From the NCBI RefSeq assembly GCF_000315915.1, contig NC_020187.1, forward strand, positions 496,001 to 560,000: a stretch of 64,000 nt of DNA, given 5' to 3'. This DNA is from Henningerozyma blattae CBS 6284. Lineage: Eukaryota; Ascomycota; Saccharomycetes; Saccharomycetales; Saccharomycetaceae. Shown here piece by piece: positions 1 to 10,318 of this stretch; position 1 is the stretch's first letter; the number at the start of each line of letters is the position of its first letter. The translations under genes were made by a program, and so were the position numbers. The notes under the pieces were generated by a model. That model did no database searches, was not told the DNA's origin, and saw nothing but the letters and a program-made list of their open reading frames with translations.

Positions 1-2683
1 TATGTAAGACATCGCCATGTGCCTTAAATAATAAACTCATGAAAGCTTCGTATAATTCGAAATTTTTCTTAGATTCAAGACCAGCAGTCAATGCTTCAAT
101 AAACCATACAATTTCATCAAAAGGCTCAAATGAATATAATGATCTTATTTCTAAATCAATAGATCCAGGCGTTAATACAATTAAAGTATCAAGGAATTTG
201 GAGAAATCTCCGCTATTACCACCTTCTCTTAATAATCTGGTAAAATTAGATTCAAAACCTAAACGACCATTAGGTTTAAATTTAGTTAATTCTTCTTTAG
301 CAGCTTCTTCATTAGCAATTGATTCTTGTATTTTAGCAAGTTCCTCTGGAGTTTCATGAATAACACCCTCTCTACCTGAAGCTTCATCACCAACTTTTTC
401 ACCTGCTAAATGTAAGAAAAATGGTGTCTTTTCAGGTTTCTTAGGGGCTTCCTTTGGCTTAGAACGTTTTCTAATCACATCTAAATGCAATAATGTATTC
501 ATTTTATTTCTTGGTCCAATAGACAAAGTTAATAGATCTTCATGGATTTGATCCACTGATTGATAATTGTTGAAATTTAAATCTTCATCAAGTTCAGTAT
601 CAAGTGCACCTTCTAAAAGTGATCCTGTATTAGAAGATGTACCATTTGGCATTAAAATTTTTTCAAATTGTTCTTCTGGAATCGTCTTTGTAGATATTGG
701 TTTAAATTGTGCTTTATTAGTCCAAATGAATATACCATTACCACTGACATGAGTAGTGGCTAATATATCACCATTGGGAGAAAATTTTAAGTTAGTTATA
801 ACAGAATCTAATTTAACACCATCAATACAACCACCTGTTGGCAAGTCCCATGTTCTCATTGTAGAATCTAATGAAGCTGATACAATCCAACGACCGTCTG
901 GTGAAAAATCGAATGCTGTAATTCTATTGCTGTGACCCCATAATTGACGGACTACTTTTTGTGTTACTGTATCAATTACGCAAATAGATAAATCATCCAA
1001 TGCCACTGCAAATAAATCAGAAGAACGATGGTAAATCATAGAAGTAATAGGAGCATCTAATTGCAGCTTACCTAATAGAGTTGATTTATTGAAATCATAA
1101 AAACCAACAATACCATCTAAACCACAAGAAACCATTTTACGATTCATACCATCCAATGCAATACCAGTAACAGCTCTCTTATGTAATTTATATTTTTTTC
1201 TAATCAGACCACTTTGCATGTTATATATAACAATAGAACCATTAGAAGAACCTATAAAACCAAAATTACCACATTGCGAGATTGCAACAGATTTAACAAA
1301 TCCATCATCAGTAGTATCAAAACTCCATCTACCAACCCTTTTATTACGCATATCCCATGTACGAGCCAATTTTTCATCTTTATGCGCTGTAATAACATTT
1401 TCCCAATCACCTAATCTTGCATTCTCAACTGCCATAGCAATAACTTCAGGAAATTTTTCTCTAATTGTGCTACCACTTTTTCTATTACCATCTTGACTCT
1501 TATGAGCTCTTTGAGATAATTCTTGTGATTGTGCATCCTTTCTTAATGAAAAGCCCCATACTGTTCTATCTCTTGAGGCGGAAAGAAGAAAATGAGAATG
1601 GGAATCAGCAAACGTTAGACAAGATGGAGGTTGAGAATGACCACCTCTAGAACGCAAAAATCTTGGGCGTTGAACAACAATTTCACCATCGTCTTGGGAT
1701 AATGATGGGTCAAAAACATATTCCTTTAACTTGTTATCTCCACCAGATGTAACTACAATGGGCTGACCATTTAAGAAAGTAGCTTTCGTAATACCACCAA
1801 ATTCTTCTTCATGAACTGATTGCATGACGTGGATACGTGTCTTACGATTTAAATCGTAAAATACTAGATCACCACTACTTGAACCTACACATAAATGTGA
1901 TTCACCATCTGTTCTAAATGATATAGTAGATATTCTAAATTGGGGAAATTTAATTGTACGAATTATCTTAGCTTTCTTTAAATTATATAATAAGATATCA
2001 CCAGTACCTGTACCTAGTGCTAATATATCTAATGCAGGAGCTGATTCTACAGCGGTAATTGGATTTGGAAATTCTACTGACTCAAAAATTAGTTTACCAG
2101 TCCTAATATTAAACAAATAAATTAATGATTGGGTAATAACAACAATCTTATTTAAATAAGTTGGCATGTGAAGTATTTCAACAATATCATTACCATTAAG
2201 TTGTGGGATAGATAATTTTGTATAGAAAACAGTGGCATATTTATCGGTTGGAAGCTTTTTCTTATAGACATGAACCGAATTGTCATCGGTTGCTATACAT
2301 AGAAACTCACCAAAAACACACATTTTCGTTATAGTAGCTTTAGTAGATAGTGTAATTAAGTGCTCTTCGATACCTCGCTTGTAGATACCAACTTTGTTAT
2401 GAAACGCAGCGTACACATAATGAAAATGAGCAGCCAATGAGACAATTGGAGTTTCTGTTTCCTTTGAGGAAACAAATAATAGGTGTAAATTATTGGCATC
2501 ATATATTTGGAAAGTTTTGCCAACACTAGTAACAATATAGAATGTGCTACCTAGAGTACCAATGGCAAATGGAGTGCCATTACTGACATTACCAACAACT
2601 CTGAATGGAGCAAAAATCTTAGAAGGTGTCAACACAGGTTTTCCAGAGCCTTCTGTTTTTCTCCTCTTAATAATATCAGTCAT
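1..2683 (-). CDS. UTP21: U3 snoRNP WD40 protein Utp21, 3' end missing
   Basis: Utp21 (human WDR36) is a tandem WD40 protein of the UTP-B part of the small-subunit processome in the nucleolus, needed for 18S rRNA processing. Read from ATG at 2683 the frame stays open for 894 codons to the window edge. The S. cerevisiae protein is about 939 residues, so roughly 45 C-terminal codons lie outside. Conserved stretches include SKIFAPFRVVGNVSNGTPFA near the start, RTWDMRNKRVGRW in the middle and the Utp21 C-terminal domain (EIRSLYSFEPFDEIVWFI). The downstream neighbour VIP1 is divergent, exactly as in S. cerevisiae YLR409C-YLR410W. Identity is very secure. No frameshift was seen in the stretches I translated. 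Confidence 0.95.
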   Translation of the reverse strand, partial: MTDIIKRRKTEGSGKPVLTPSKIFAPFRVVGNVSNGTPFAIGTLGSTFYIVTSVGKTFQIYDANNLHLLFVSSKETETPIVSLAAHFHYVYAAFHNKVGIYKRGIEEHLITLSTKATITKMCVFGEFLCIATDDNSVHVYKKKLPTDKYATVFYTKLSIPQLNGNDIVEILHMPTYLNKIVVITQSLIYLFNIRTGKLIFESVEFPNPITAVESAPALDILALGTGTGDILLYNLKKAKIIRTIKFPQFRISTISFRTDGESHLCVGSSSGDLVFYDLNRKTRIHVMQSVHEEEFGGITKATFLNGQPIVVTSGGDNKLKEYVFDPSLSQDDGEIVVQRPRFLRSRGGHSQPPSCLTFADSHSHFLLSASRDRTVWGFSLRKDAQSQELSQRAHKSQDGNRKSGSTIREKFPEVIAMAVENARLGDWENVITAHKDEKLARTWDMRNKRVGRWSFDTTDDGFVKSVAISQCGNFGFIGSSNGSIVIYNMQSGLIRKKYKLHKRAVTGIALDGMNRKMVSCGLDGIVGFYDFNKSTLLGKLQLDAPITSMIYHRSSDLFAVALDDLSICVIDTVTQKVVRQLWGHSNRITAFDFSPDGRWIVSASLDSTMRTWDLPTGGCIDGVKLDSVITNLKFSPNGDILATTHVSGNGIFIWTNKAQFKPISTKTIPEEQFEKILMPNGTSSNTGSLLEGALDTELDEDLNFNNYQSVDQIHEDLLTLSIGPRNKMNTLLHLDVIRKRSKPKEAPKKPEKTPFFLHLAGEKVGDEASGREGVIHETPEELAKIQESIANEEAAKEELTKFKPNGRLGFESNFTRLLREGGNSGDFSKFLDTLIVLTPGSIDLEIRSLYSFEPFDEIVWFIEALTAGLESKKNFELYEAFMSLLFKAHGDVLH

Positions 2684-3044
2684 TTTACCTTTATTATTAT
2701 CGAGAAAATTGATGATATGCTATGTGAATCCTTGCAATAAATATCTGAACAATATTTTTTATAGATTTTGCTTTTAATTAGGCTCATCACTTTCTACCGA
2801 AATTAAATTTTTCAACTCATCGCGATCTATTTTTGCAAATTTTGAAAAATTCCCGAATGCACGTGAGATAAAGAATCCGCCTTTTAAAGGGATTTTAGGT
2901 GATTATAAGAATCTGAGAAAAAAGAGTTATACGAATATGCTTTCCTATTTTGAAGAAAGGTAAGGCCTCCTTATCATTGACTTTTAGAATTCATCTTTGA
3001 AAATAGCTATAGGCAAGCTTGTTTAAGTTGCTTTATACATTGTA
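2684..3044. promoter_or_regulatory. Divergent promoter UTP21/VIP1 with PAC box
   Basis: This 361-bp intergenic region separates two divergent genes. It holds CTCATCGC at 2816-2823, the reverse complement of the PAC core GCGATGAG, about 135 bp upstream of the UTP21 start. A partial RRPE-like TGAAAAATT lies near 2843. The PAC/RRPE pair is the classical control module of ribosome-biogenesis genes in this family, so it most likely serves UTP21. Function is inferred from motif and position. Confidence 0.6.
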
Positions 3045-6000
3045 ATGCAAGAAAAGAACTTGCCAAAAGAAGGAGAAATTTTACCGTCTCTGAACGATAA
3101 ACGACCTGGATCTGAAAAAGACTTGAAATACTTAGATACACCAATTAATTCAGATCCCTTAAAAAAAACAAAAGCTGAAACTAGGTCGGGTACTGCAAAA
3201 ACTATTGAGTCTTTTGCTCCAATCTTAGAGGCATTTTCTCCAACTCCATCACACAGTGAAAACACTTCTCTTAAATTGGGAACTCCAGGAAGTCCCAGAA
3301 TAGATACCCTGAATGAAGAGGAAGCACTGACTAATCTTTTGAATGTTGGGCTACAATTAAATGATAAAAATCAACGCAGTTCACACAATTCAGTTACTGA
3401 TCCATCTAGTTCTGCAAATTCAGTGAATTTTTCAGATAATTTTGATCGACCAGATATGAACTCAGGCTTAGGAATCTCTTCAACAGCTTTCGATTCACTA
3501 CCACCAAGTATAATTAAAGATGAATCCCCAGTACCTCATGCAAAATCAACTTCACCATCGACTTCGTCTTCTAGAAAGTCTTCTTTATCTCATCATAAAG
3601 TTCAATTACCGAGAGTAGGGAAGATTGGTGTGTGTGCTATGGACGCAAAAGTACTATCAAAACCTTGTACACAAATCCTGAATAGACTGCAAGAAAATGG
3701 CCAATTCACAACTATTATTTTTGGTGATAAAGTTATTCTGGATGAAAAGGTTGAGAATTGGCCAACTTGTGATTTTTTAATTTCTTTTTTTTCCAAAGGA
3801 TTCCCACTAGAAAAAGCTATTCGATATGTTAATTTAAGAAAGCCATTTATGATTAATGACTTAGTAATGCAAAAAGCATTGTGGGATAGAAGATTATGCT
3901 TACAGATCTTACAAGCGGCAAATATTCCAACGCCGAGGAGGCTAATGATCATACGAGATGGTGGCCCAAAAGTTGACAAACAATTGAAAGAAAAATTATC
4001 TAAAGCAGGCGTTGAAGTTGATAAAATGGTAGAATCACGTTGGAAAATGATAGATGATGATACTTTAGAAGTAGATGGCCATATAATGCGGAAGCCATTT
4101 GTCGAGAAGCCTGTTGATGGCGAAGATCATAATATTTTCATTTATTATCACTCCAAAAATGGTGGTGGGGGGAGACGCCTGTTCCGTAAAGTTGGTAACA
4201 AATCATCTGAATTTGATCCTTCCCTAATAACTCCTCGAAGACAAGGCTCTTACATTTATGAGGAATTCATGGATACAGATAACTTAGAAGATGTTAAAGC
4301 GTATACAGTCGGTGAAGGTTTTTGCCATGCTGAGACAAGAAAGTCTCCCGTCGTTGATGGTATTGTTAGACGAAATATTCATGGGAAAGAAGTAAGATAT
4401 ATCACTGAATTAACCGACGAAGAGAAAGAGATTGCAAGAAAAGTTTCAACTGCATTTTCACAAATGATTTGCGGCTTTGATTTATTAAGAGTTAAAGGAA
4501 AAAGCTATGTAATTGATGTCAATGGCTTCTCTTTCGTAAAGGATAATACCTCATACTATGACTCTTGTGCACAAATTTTAAGGGATACTTTTATTAAGGC
4601 AAAGAAAGAAATTGATAAGAAAAAACAAATTTTGCCAATTATCAAAGAAGAAAAAATGCAAAATTGGGTATTCAAAGGACTAGTTTCCATTATTCGTCAC
4701 GCTGACAGAACTCCTAAGCAGAAAATTAAATATTCTTTTACAACTCCAATATTTATAGCTTTATTAAAGGGACATAAAGAAGAAGTAATTATTCGTGCAC
4801 AAACCGATATGGAAATCGTCCTACAAGCTCTTTCATTTGCAAGAGAAGAGAATAAAGAAGATCCAGCTAAACTTAAAGTTCTTTATACTGCTTTGAAAAA
4901 AAAATTGACATTCCGTGGTACTAAAATCCAGCTGAAGCCCGTTATAAATAAAGATAACGAAGTAGAGAAAGTTCAATTTATCCTTAAATGGGGTGGTGAA
5001 CCAACCCATTCTGCACCATATCAAGCACAAGATTTAGGTGAAGAAATGAGACAGTATTTCGATTTATTAAATAAGGATACTCTGCAAGATGTTACAATAT
5101 ATTCTTCTTCAGAAAGAAGAGTTGTTCTTACTGCTCAGACATGGGCTAATGCTTTGTTTGGAGAAGATGAAATATCCAGCGATGTTATTAATATTAGAAA
5201 GGATTTACTAGATGATAGCAATGCTGCGAAGGAATTAATGGATAAAGTTAAAAAAAGGTTAAAACCTTTATTAAGACAACATAAAAAACCTTCACGAAAT
5301 TTTTCTTGGCCTCCAGAAATGCCTGAACCATACACTGTTGTTAAAAGAGTTGTAGAATTAATGAATTTTCACAAAAAGGTTTTACGGTATAATTTTGCTA
5401 ATGAGGATATTGAAAACATTCAAGCTAGATGGTGCTGTGGAGAAGATCCTGCATTATTCAAAGAAAGATGGGAGAAATTGTTTAAGGAATTTACAAGTGT
5501 AGAGAAATTAGACCCTTCTAAAATATCAGAATTATATGATTCTATGAAATATGATGCTTTACATAATAGAGAATTTTTACAACTAGTCTTCAATCCAAAC
5601 AATTGTCAAGACGTAAAAGAAGAAATAGAAAAGCATGCATCTTTAGTAGATAGATACCCAATCAATATATTAGCCATGAATAATTTTAAAATCTCGAATA
5701 ATTTAAAGACTGATGACGCCGATGCTCAAAATACTAGCAGTGTTGGATCATTGGGATGGTCACTTGAAGGTAAAACAATGAAAAACCCAAATGCTATCCC
5801 TGATTCTCCCTTTAATGATCCATCATTTATTCAATTCAGAGAATTATTTAAACTAACCAAAGTTCTATTTGATTTTATAAGCCCTCAGGAGTATGGTATT
5901 GAAGATACGGAAAAGCTAGATATTGGTTTATTAACATCATTACCATTAGCAAAGCAAATTTTAAATGACCTAAAAGATTTAAAAGAGAAAACATCGCCAG

Positions 6001-6470
6001 GATGTGTTGCATATTTTACAAAAGAGTCACATATTTATACCCTTTTAAACATTATTTATGAGTCTGGAATTCCAATGAAAATCGTACGGAGCGCCCTACC
6101 AGAATTCGATTATTTATCACAAATAAATTTTGAATTATACGAAAGTACTGACCCTATGGGCCATAAAACCCATGCTATTAGACTAAAAATGTCACCAGGT
6201 TGCCATACTCAAGATCCCTTAGATGTTCAGATTGATGAAAAGCATTATATAAGTTGCATTCCAAAAATATCATTAACAAAACATTTAGACATGGATTATT
6301 GCCAGCAGAAATTAAGAAATAAATTTCCAAGGGTTAACTTACCACCTAAATTTATTCCTGTTAGTATTACAAATCCCAATTTAATATTTAAAAAAGAAAT
6401 TCAAGCGAAAATGGAAAAAGAGGAAAAATGCATTTACCTTCATTATCAGAAGAGGAAGATCTCTCTGTAA
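3045..6470 (+). CDS. VIP1: Inositol hexakisphosphate/heptakisphosphate kinase Vip1 (PPIP5K)
   Basis: Vip1 makes inositol pyrophosphates by phosphorylating InsP6/InsP7 at position 1. It pairs an ATP-grasp kinase with a histidine-acid-phosphatase-like domain. The kinase domain begins near residue 191 (GKIGVCAMDAKVLSKPC) after a Ser-rich N-terminal region. The phosphatase signature RHADRTPKQK begins at residue 551. The length of 1141 residues matches S. cerevisiae Vip1 (about 1146). Start: first ATG after the divergent promoter. The C-terminus is odd. The current frame ends in 16 unremarkable residues (from about EKCIYL). The next frame continues for about 42 more codons as an acidic then Ser/Thr/Pro-rich tail to a TAA at 6551, reachable by one extra A in the A5 run near 6425. 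This could be a real shortening or a one-base sequence error. Confidence 0.95.
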   Translation: MQEKNLPKEGEILPSLNDKRPGSEKDLKYLDTPINSDPLKKTKAETRSGTAKTIESFAPILEAFSPTPSHSENTSLKLGTPGSPRIDTLNEEEALTNLLNVGLQLNDKNQRSSHNSVTDPSSSANSVNFSDNFDRPDMNSGLGISSTAFDSLPPSIIKDESPVPHAKSTSPSTSSSRKSSLSHHKVQLPRVGKIGVCAMDAKVLSKPCTQILNRLQENGQFTTIIFGDKVILDEKVENWPTCDFLISFFSKGFPLEKAIRYVNLRKPFMINDLVMQKALWDRRLCLQILQAANIPTPRRLMIIRDGGPKVDKQLKEKLSKAGVEVDKMVESRWKMIDDDTLEVDGHIMRKPFVEKPVDGEDHNIFIYYHSKNGGGGRRLFRKVGNKSSEFDPSLITPRRQGSYIYEEFMDTDNLEDVKAYTVGEGFCHAETRKSPVVDGIVRRNIHGKEVRYITELTDEEKEIARKVSTAFSQMICGFDLLRVKGKSYVIDVNGFSFVKDNTSYYDSCAQILRDTFIKAKKEIDKKKQILPIIKEEKMQNWVFKGLVSIIRHADRTPKQKIKYSFTTPIFIALLKGHKEEVIIRAQTDMEIVLQALSFAREENKEDPAKLKVLYTALKKKLTFRGTKIQLKPVINKDNEVEKVQFILKWGGEPTHSAPYQAQDLGEEMRQYFDLLNKDTLQDVTIYSSSERRVVLTAQTWANALFGEDEISSDVINIRKDLLDDSNAAKELMDKVKKRLKPLLRQHKKPSRNFSWPPEMPEPYTVVKRVVELMNFHKKVLRYNFANEDIENIQARWCCGEDPALFKERWEKLFKEFTSVEKLDPSKISELYDSMKYDALHNREFLQLVFNPNNCQDVKEEIEKHASLVDRYPINILAMNNFKISNNLKTDDADAQNTSSVGSLGWSLEGKTMKNPNAIPDSPFNDPSFIQFRELFKLTKVLFDFISPQEYGIEDTEKLDIGLLTSLPLAKQILNDLKDLKEKTSPGCVAYFTKESHIYTLLNIIYESGIPMKIVRSALPEFDYLSQINFELYESTDPMGHKTHAIRLKMSPGCHTQDPLDVQIDEKHYISCIPKISLTKHLDMDYCQQKLRNKFPRVNLPPKFIPVSITNPNLIFKKEIQAKMEKEEKCIYLHYQKRKISL

Positions 6471-6814
6471 CAGCAACACCATTATCTTCTTCACCTTCTA
6501 CTACTCCACATAACAAAGGTAGCTCTCCTACTTCTCCAAAAAAATCTAATTAAATATGACATTCTTATATAATAAAATAAAACAATATATACTATAATTC
6601 TGGTTAATTGTGCTTTAAAAGTAAAACTGGAATATATAAAACAGACTAAATATGCATGAGATTATAAGGTATAAAGATAAGGATATATATATAATCAAAT
6701 GTTTAATTATAAGTATAAATGTAACTTATAAATATAAATATGGAAAAAATAATGTACACTTCTAACATATAATTTATCAGAATGAAATAATGTAAAATGC
6801 TGTTTTCAAACATA
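6471..6814. other. VIP1-PRS1 convergent 3' region
   Basis: The two genes converge here. Positions 6471-6553 hold the out-of-frame Ser/Thr/Pro-rich continuation of VIP1 described under that gene. The rest (6554-6814) is very AT-rich with TATATA and TAATATATA-type runs, as expected of yeast polyadenylation signals. No gene was seen. Confidence 0.5.
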
Positions 6815-8080
6815 TTATTTATATAATGAAGCAAGATTGTCAAATAAAACGGAAATACTTTCACCGTAATGATCACGACGAATGCATTCAGCGAAAATTG
6901 GAGCTACATCAATAATCACCAATTTTTTCGACTTGGAACGGTGCTCTGGTGAGATTGGATATGTATTTGTAACGATGATTTGATGAATAGCATCTGATTT
7001 TTCTAATTCTTCCAAACAATCACCGGTAAACAAACCATGAGTTGCAACTACGTATACTTTCTTAGCACCACAATTCTTAACCAAATGTTCAGCAGCGCTG
7101 ATAAATGAGCCTGGTCTATCAATCATATCATCTAGAATAATTGCTGAACAATCGCGGACATTACCAACTAATGTAATCAATTTTTCCTTTTGAACTTGTT
7201 CATCTTCTTCGTCATCAGAATCACCATTTTCATAAGTTTCACCTAAAGCACAAGAATCAGAGAAAGCTGATTCATCATCATTATCGATTTCTACGGCAAC
7301 TTCTTCTTCATCATCAGCAATGACATGACCATTACGAATTCTAGCAGTTTGGAACCCATTTGTTAAGATAATATTATGTTCACCTGGGACATTTTCTTGG
7401 GAAATGGTAGGTTTACTATTTCTTCTAATTGAGGATTGTCTTCTGTTAGCACTAGTCTTTTTGTTTTGAGTATATATATCTTGTGAACGACGACGATCAG
7501 TATGAATCATGGCGAAATTAATTTTCAAAGCATCAGCTAGAGCAGTAACTCTTTTAGTACCACCGGCATTCTTCGAGACAACCACAGCATCCTGATAGTC
7601 TTGAACATTTTCTCTAATCCATTTGGCTAAACTTGGTGCACCATATAAATTATCAACAGGCTTACTAAAGAAACCTTGCATTTGAGAAGCATGTAAATCC
7701 ATGGATATAACATGATCAGCACCTGCCATGATTAACATATTTGCTAACATTCTTGCTGTAATAGCACCTCTATGCTTTCTCATTTTACATTGCTTAGAGT
7801 ATGGGAATTGTGGAATCACTGCAGTGATTTTTTTAGCAGAACCACCTCTACAGGCTGAGACGAGAATTAATAATTCCATAATATGATCATTGATAGTGTT
7901 TGAACCAGACTGAATAATATAAACATCTTCATCACGAACGGAGACACCAATTTGAACTGAGGTTTCACCATTGGAAAACTTCTTTAAAGTACATGGGGCA
8001 GGTTCAATGCCTAATCTTGCACAGACTAATTTACCTAGATCTGGATGAGAATTACCAACGAATACTTTACACTTACGCAT
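6815..8080 (-). CDS. PRS1: Ribose-phosphate pyrophosphokinase subunit Prs1
   Basis: PRPP synthetase transfers pyrophosphate from ATP to ribose 5-phosphate, feeding purine, pyrimidine, histidine, tryptophan and NAD synthesis in the cytosol. I chose the ATG at 8080 (protein MRKCKVFVGNSHPDLG, 421 residues), because this is the conserved yeast start. The frame is open further upstream but has only a TTG there. The signature DLHASQMQGFF is at residues 128-138 and the PRPP-binding DDMIDRPGS at 317-325. Residues about 197-305 form the insertion (NHR) that marks Prs1 among yeast paralogues, here basic then strongly acidic. Prs1 in S. cerevisiae acts with Prs3 and in cell-wall integrity. The S. cerevisiae gene is YKL181W, so this locus mixes the YLR41x and YKL18x tracks. 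Confidence 0.95.
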   Translation of the reverse strand: MRKCKVFVGNSHPDLGKLVCARLGIEPAPCTLKKFSNGETSVQIGVSVRDEDVYIIQSGSNTINDHIMELLILVSACRGGSAKKITAVIPQFPYSKQCKMRKHRGAITARMLANMLIMAGADHVISMDLHASQMQGFFSKPVDNLYGAPSLAKWIRENVQDYQDAVVVSKNAGGTKRVTALADALKINFAMIHTDRRRSQDIYTQNKKTSANRRQSSIRRNSKPTISQENVPGEHNIILTNGFQTARIRNGHVIADDEEEVAVEIDNDDESAFSDSCALGETYENGDSDDEEDEQVQKEKLITLVGNVRDCSAIILDDMIDRPGSFISAAEHLVKNCGAKKVYVVATHGLFTGDCLEELEKSDAIHQIIVTNTYPISPEHRSKSKKLVIIDVAPIFAECIRRDHYGESISVLFDNLASLYK

Positions 8081-8499
8081 AGTTATTGAAAGTTGACGAG
8101 AGATAGAGGAAATTTGATTGAATAATGAATACCGGGGCAGCAAACCAGATGTTTAAAAAAACCCTTTACAAGATACCAGACCAACGTGTAAATATGCTTT
8201 TGCAAAAGCTGTGTTTTTAAAATATATTGAAGTAATTTAATATTTGCGATGAGCTAATTCAAATTTTCAGAATGTCCTAGAAAAAAAAAAAAAAAAAATT
8301 GGTGAAAAATGTTATTTGAAACCAGAAATCAGGGAACAAAATAGTCCGAACGGAAAAATGGTTAATATGGTAAGCCCGACGGTGATATTGCCGTGTAGGC
8401 GTGCAATGAATATTTTTAATAAAATATTTAGTATGGAAAAAACTATTCATATGTGAAGTTAGATCCAATAGTAATTGATAAATTATTTGAATTAGATTT
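8081..8499. promoter_or_regulatory. Divergent promoter PRS1/BER1 with PAC box and A18 run
   Basis: The region holds a perfect PAC box GCGATGAGCT at 8246-8255, followed at 8261-8269 by AAATTTTCA, an RRPE-like match. It also holds an uninterrupted run of 18 A at 8281-8298, a typical nucleosome-excluding poly(dA:dT) tract. The order PAC, RRPE, poly-A lies about 170 bp from PRS1 and 245 bp from BER1. It suggests growth-rate (ribosome-biogenesis regulon) control of PRS1, BER1 or both. Confidence 0.55.
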
Positions 8500-9414
8500 A
8501 TGCCGCTATTTTATTTGATTACATTACTATTATATCGTAAAACTATAAAAAAAATAGATGAAATTGAAAAAACAAAACCTCAATATTTAAAAATTAGTTT
8601 AATTGAAAGATTCATAAAAAGTAACTGCAACGGTATAAAGGTAAAAATGCAAAAATATAAACTAACTAGTTTTAAAGACCAAATTACAGAGTATATACAG
8701 ATTATTGAAGAATCTGAAATGTTTAAACATTTAGTCTGTGAATTGAAAGAACGTTTCACACATATTGAAAAAATACGATGCTTAGCAATTGGAAGCTTTG
8801 CAGAAGATTTCCAAGCTAGATATCAAATAGCATTTTTAATCAAATTAGTAGAAGTATTAAGTAAAGATAAACACGAGCATATTGTGGTATCAATTAATGA
8901 TCCTGTATTTACCGAGGAAGATATGCAATATATACATGATTTGGGAGATAGCTGGAAAGTTGAGCCTGATTTGCAACAGATTGAGCGCTCTACTAATAAA
9001 ACCCTATTTTTTTTACCTCATGCACCATTAGAATTGACCGAGAGCGTTCTTATGACTGAGAAGCCTCAAATATTTCTGGCCAACAATTTAGTGCGACACA
9101 CAGATAGATATACCAAGATAAAATTGTTTGAAAAATATCCAGTTATGAGTAAGCTTGTAAATTATTTAGAAAAGAATGAGGTAAGTATGAAAAATAATGA
9201 AATTGCAAAAAATGATGAAGATTTTCAAATTGTTAAGAAAAAAAAAAGAAGGGGCAAAAATATTATATATAAAGAAGCACAGGTAGATTATGACTCTATT
9301 GAGACATATTTTGAAACTGCCGAGATCATTAGCGATTTTAAGAATGGTAAACTATTAGAAAATCAACCCTGGATCAATTCATTCTCTGATTTAACATTGC
9401 ATTTAATCTTATAA
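8500..9414 (+). CDS. BER1: SRR1-like protein Ber1
   Basis: Ber1 belongs to the SRR1 family. In S. cerevisiae it is linked genetically to microtubule function (benomyl resistance), and its biochemical role is not known. The 304-residue product has the family core from about residue 85 to 240, with KIRCLAIGSFAEDFQARYQI, then INDPVFTEEDMQYI and a conserved FFLPHAPLEL segment. The N-terminus, Lys/Ile-rich and preceded by MPLFYLITLLLYRK, is poorly conserved in the family. The true start could therefore be a later Met such as residue 50. S. cerevisiae YLR412W sits two genes from VIP1, which fits the order here. Confidence 0.85.
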   Translation: MPLFYLITLLLYRKTIKKIDEIEKTKPQYLKISLIERFIKSNCNGIKVKMQKYKLTSFKDQITEYIQIIEESEMFKHLVCELKERFTHIEKIRCLAIGSFAEDFQARYQIAFLIKLVEVLSKDKHEHIVVSINDPVFTEEDMQYIHDLGDSWKVEPDLQQIERSTNKTLFFLPHAPLELTESVLMTEKPQIFLANNLVRHTDRYTKIKLFEKYPVMSKLVNYLEKNEVSMKNNEIAKNDEDFQIVKKKKRRGKNIIYKEAQVDYDSIETYFETAEIISDFKNGKLLENQPWINSFSDLTLHLIL

Positions 9415-9469
9415 GGCGTATTACATAATAAAAACAAATTCTATAAAATATTATATATTGTTAGGTGTA

Positions 9470-10318
9470 TTATCTTGATCTTTTCATGGCGATTTCATTA
9501 TCATGAGGAAATTCTATCATCATTCCTGCTGTTGAGTGGTTATCCATTTGCATTGGAAAACTCATCATTGCATCGTTTGAGTTTGATGTATGGTATTCTA
9601 AATCATCAGCAGTCCCCATATTATTAAGGAATCGGAAATTTTTTAAAGTTTCACCCATTGTTGTTGGCAAAGTGGTGGACGAAGCCGCCGAATCAAATTC
9701 GTCATCGGAGTCAGTAGTTTGACGGGAATTGAAATTGAACTCTAAACATTTAGTTAGGGAATCATTTAAATTATGAATCAAATCATCACCTTTATTGATC
9801 CCAAAATTTTTAAAAGTGAATAAATTTTCTATATAATTGACATCATTATAAACCCTTTCGTACATGGAATATTTGGATTGGAATTTCAAATCAATCGTAT
9901 TCAAAGATTCATTGGTGTTAGTATCTAGAGGAAAAAACTGTGTTAAGACGGGATCATTTTCTAAAGTTAATAATAATTCGTATCTATTACCTTCTGGTGT
10001 GGTATTATTTCTTGTAAGTCCATGATAAATGATATTTGTAATAGGTATTTGTAAGCCAATAGATAGATGTGTTAGCCAAATGATCAAATGACTATGTAAG
10101 ATAAATAATTGTACTTCGCATGGCGAGGTAGTGATATTGAGACATGTTAATAAAAGGTCTCTACTTCCTGCTAGTAAGATTGGTAAATTAGATGATAATA
10201 TAGTAGAAGAATAATCTAAATGTCTTGGATGAGTAGATTGAAAAACTTTCCACGGTATAACATTTTCAACAGTGGGTATTATATTTGTAATTTGTGTAAA
10301 TTCTAGTTGTGACGACAT
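9470..10318 (-). CDS. LOT5: Lot5, pICln/Voldacs-type protein
   Basis: Lot5 is a low-temperature-responsive protein of unknown mechanism related to the ICln/Voldacs (PH-like) family. I chose ATG at 10318 (282 residues, MSSQLEFTQITN). The frame upstream of it has only a GTG. Visible features are a central beta-rich block with GSRDLLLTCLNITTSP and LTHLSIGLQIPITNIIYHGL (the PH-like core, residues about 45-125) and an acidic C-terminal part (DSDDEFDSAASS). S. cerevisiae LOT5 is YKL183W and PRS1 is YKL181W, so position supports the call. The 3' ends of LOT5 and BER1 converge with only 55 bp between them. Confidence 0.8.
   Translation of the reverse strand: MSSQLEFTQITNIIPTVENVIPWKVFQSTHPRHLDYSSTILSSNLPILLAGSRDLLLTCLNITTSPCEVQLFILHSHLIIWLTHLSIGLQIPITNIIYHGLTRNNTTPEGNRYELLLTLENDPVLTQFFPLDTNTNESLNTIDLKFQSKYSMYERVYNDVNYIENLFTFKNFGINKGDDLIHNLNDSLTKCLEFNFNSRQTTDSDDEFDSAASSTTLPTTMGETLKNFRFLNNMGTADDLEYHTSNSNDAMMSFPMQMDNHSTAGMMIEFPHDNEIAMKRSR

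Noticed and set aside
8277..8468. 63-codon minus-strand frame between PRS1 and BER1
   Set aside because: Its poly-Phe end is simply the A18 tract, and the region carries promoter motifs.
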